In this document: positions 62,554 through 64,000 of the stretch, piece after piece
How positions within the stretch are numbered: position 1 is the first letter of the stretch
Layout: every line of letters begins with the position of its first letter
Assembly (NCBI GenBank): GCA_040902305.1
Contig: JBBDXN010000144.1
Span: 1 to 64,000 of the forward strand
DNA from: CAMLFJ01 sp040902305
Lineage (GTDB): Bacteria; Methylomirabilota; Methylomirabilia; Rokubacteriales; CSP1-6
Direction of reading: 5' to 3'
DNA length: 64,000 bases
The notes under the pieces: model-generated
Database searches by the model: none
Told to the model about the DNA's origin: nothing
What the model saw: only the letters and a program-made list of their open reading frames with translations
Position numbers and translations under genes: made by a program

Positions 62554-64000
62554 GTGGGTAAGCGCATCGTCGTCAACGCCGGTGTGACGGAAACGCGTCT
62601 CGCCGTCCAGGACGGGAATCTCCTCACCGAGCTCTACATCGAACGCGCCGACCGGCGCTCCATCGTCGGCAACATCTACAAGGGCGTCGTCACCAACGTG
62701 CTGCCCGGCATGCAGGCCGCGTTCGTGGACATCGGGCTCGCCAAGGACGCCTTCCTGTACGCGGGGGACTACACCGCCAACCTCGGAGCGGAGGACTCCG
62801 TTCCCTCCGAGGACGACGAGACGTCCGACGTGGACGAGGGGGAGGGTGAGGCCGAGGGCGACGCGGAGGCGGAGCCGCGGCGCCAGGCGGTGGCCCCGAT
62901 CGAGGAGATGCTCCGCAAGGGCCAGGAGGTTCTGGTGCAGGTGTCGAAGGAGTCCCTGGGCACCAAGGGGGCGCGGGTGACCTCGTTCGTGTCCATTCCC
63001 GGTCGCTACATCGTCTACATGCCGCACTCGCGCCACGTCGGAGTCTCGCGGCGGATCCACGACGACGCGGAGCGCGATCGGCTCCGCGCCATCGTCAAGG
63101 GACTCCCCGCGCAGCCCGGCGGCTTCATCGTGCGAACCGTCGCGGAGGGAAAAGGGGAGGAGGAGCTGGCCGCCGACATCCAGTTCCTGAGCCGGCTCTG
63201 GGCCCAGGTGCAGGCGCGCTTCGACTCGGCCAAGGCCCCGTCCCTGCTCCACGCGGAGATGGACGTCACCTTCCGGGTGGTGCGGGACCTCTTCTCGGCC
63301 GAGGTGGAGGAGTTCCTGGTGGACAGCCCGGCCGCCTACGCGAAGTGCCTCGAGTTCGCCACCTCACTCGTGCCGCAGCTCGCCCCCCGGGTCAAGCAGT
63401 GGGACAAGGACACCCCGATCTTCGAGGCCACCGGCATCGAGCGCGAGATCGACAAGGCGTTGCGCCGTCGCGTGTGGCTCAAGTCGGGCGGCTACATCGT
63501 CATCGACCACACCGAGGCCCTCGTGGCCATCGACGTCAACACCGGCAAGTACGTGGGCAAGCGGGACTTCGAGGAGACGGTGCTCAAGATCAATCTGGAG
63601 GCGGCCACCGAGGTGGTCCGCCAGATCCGGCTGCGGGACCTGGGCGGGATCATCATCATCGACTTCATCGACATGGAGCGGGCCGAGCACCGAGACCAGG
63701 TCTTCAAGGCGCTGACCCGCGCGCTCGCGGACGACAAGGCCCGCACCAACGTGCTGGAGATCTCGGAGCTCGGGCTGGTGGAGATGACGCGCAAGCGCGT
63801 GCGGCAGAGCCTGCAGTCCCTCTTCTGCGCGCCGTGCCCGACCTGCAAGGGCAGCGGCGTGGTCAAGTCGGACGCCACGCTCTCCGCCGAGATCTTCCGC
63901 AAGATCCAGGCCCAGAGCGGGGAGGGCGGCGCCGGGGACGTGGTGATCCGCGTCCACCCGGAAATGGCTCATCAACTGGAATCGAGCCAGCGCGAGGGGG
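62554..64000 (+). CDS. Ribonuclease E/G family protein (C-terminus outside window)
   Basis: Endoribonuclease for rRNA/mRNA processing. About 482 residues are visible from the GTG at 62554 (VGKRIVVNAGVTETRLAVQD). The S1 RNA-binding domain (GNIYKGVVTNVLPGMQAAFV) is split by an acidic loop of about 40 residues (EDDETSDVDEGEGEAEGD). Then come the 5'-sensor and DNase I-like catalytic domain with metal Asp residues in VAIDVNTGKYVG and IIIIDFIDM, and the zinc-link Cys in CAPCPTCKG. RNase E and RNase G cannot be separated without the C-terminus. It follows rodA by 53 bp. Confidence 0.93.
   Translation, partial: MGKRIVVNAGVTETRLAVQDGNLLTELYIERADRRSIVGNIYKGVVTNVLPGMQAAFVDIGLAKDAFLYAGDYTANLGAEDSVPSEDDETSDVDEGEGEAEGDAEAEPRRQAVAPIEEMLRKGQEVLVQVSKESLGTKGARVTSFVSIPGRYIVYMPHSRHVGVSRRIHDDAERDRLRAIVKGLPAQPGGFIVRTVAEGKGEEELAADIQFLSRLWAQVQARFDSAKAPSLLHAEMDVTFRVVRDLFSAEVEEFLVDSPAAYAKCLEFATSLVPQLAPRVKQWDKDTPIFEATGIEREIDKALRRRVWLKSGGYIVIDHTEALVAIDVNTGKYVGKRDFEETVLKINLEAATEVVRQIRLRDLGGIIIIDFIDMERAEHRDQVFKALTRALADDKARTNVLEISELGLVEMTRKRVRQSLQSLFCAPCPTCKGSGVVKSDATLSAEIFRKIQAQSGEGGAGDVVIRVHPEMAHQLESSQREG

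Overview
The window is about 64 kb of uniformly GC-rich DNA from a bacterial chromosome. A 10-base N gap at 3521-3530 shows that it is a draft assembly, probably metagenomic. Lipoproteins with lipoboxes, a LolB-like protein and an mreBCD-mrdA-rodA cluster point to a Gram-negative rod. The gene content, including the unknown family at 55.2-56.2 kb, resembles uncultivated Candidatus Rokubacteria/Methylomirabilota. That is an inference from general knowledge, not a search result.

Layout. 0-12.3 kb (minus strand) is housekeeping: rpoD (cut by the window edge), dnaG, mutS2 (interrupted by the gap), pth, rplY, a 46-bp tandem repeat, prs, tRNA-Gln(TTG), ispE, a LolB-like lipoprotein, and a DciA/DUF721 domain in frame with a TPR lipoprotein. 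12.4-17 kb (plus) has rlmD-like, two dipeptide-type ABC permeases, a 149-bp element bounded by perfect 40-bp inverted repeats, and an amidohydrolase. 17-24.3 kb (minus) has an Nramp-like transporter, a VanZ-like protein, a GldA/GldF/GldG-like ABC cassette with a DUF4340 protein and a shortened HupE-like protein, and a metallo-beta-lactamase. 24.4-28.7 kb carries an MrfA/MrfB-like helicase-exonuclease pair and a LysE exporter. 28.7-33.6 kb is a ferric-iron ABC system behind a DtxR/IdeR-like box, plus a 2-hydroxyacid dehydrogenase.

33.6-38.8 kb has groES-groEL under a perfect CIRCE element, then rpsF-ssb-rpsR-rplI-dnaB, in which rpsF and rpsR appear to use CTG and ATT start codons. 38.8-41.6 kb looks like a self-contained sigma-54 module: an activator with a Rossmann-like N-terminus, a palindromic candidate UAS, a -24/-12 promoter, a Cys-rich mini-protein and an isocitrate-lyase-family enzyme. 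41.6-53.8 kb holds DedA, two tandem KimA-like APC transporters, a GNAT protein, an AlkA-like glycosylase, DUF971, an MFS exporter, a PPOX protein, an ABC-F ATPase, an HNH protein and a ComEA-like protein. 53.8-55.2 kb holds an undescribed-looking small transcript (a Shine-Dalgarno with 16 nt of complementarity to the 16S 3' end, a 13-codon ORF, and a multi-hairpin RNA ending in a terminator). Next to it are two cold-shock genes whose leaders share a terminator-like hairpin plus two more covarying hairpins. 55.2-64 kb holds the unknown conserved gene, ppa, mreB-REP-mreCD-mrdA-rodA and the start of an RNase E/G gene.

The most interesting signals are the 54.0-54.23 kb element, the twin csp leader attenuators, the sigma-54 module, the rare starts in rpsF/rpsR, recurring leaderless-type promoters, and a three-copy hairpin repeat, one copy of which lies in frame inside an ABC-F gene.
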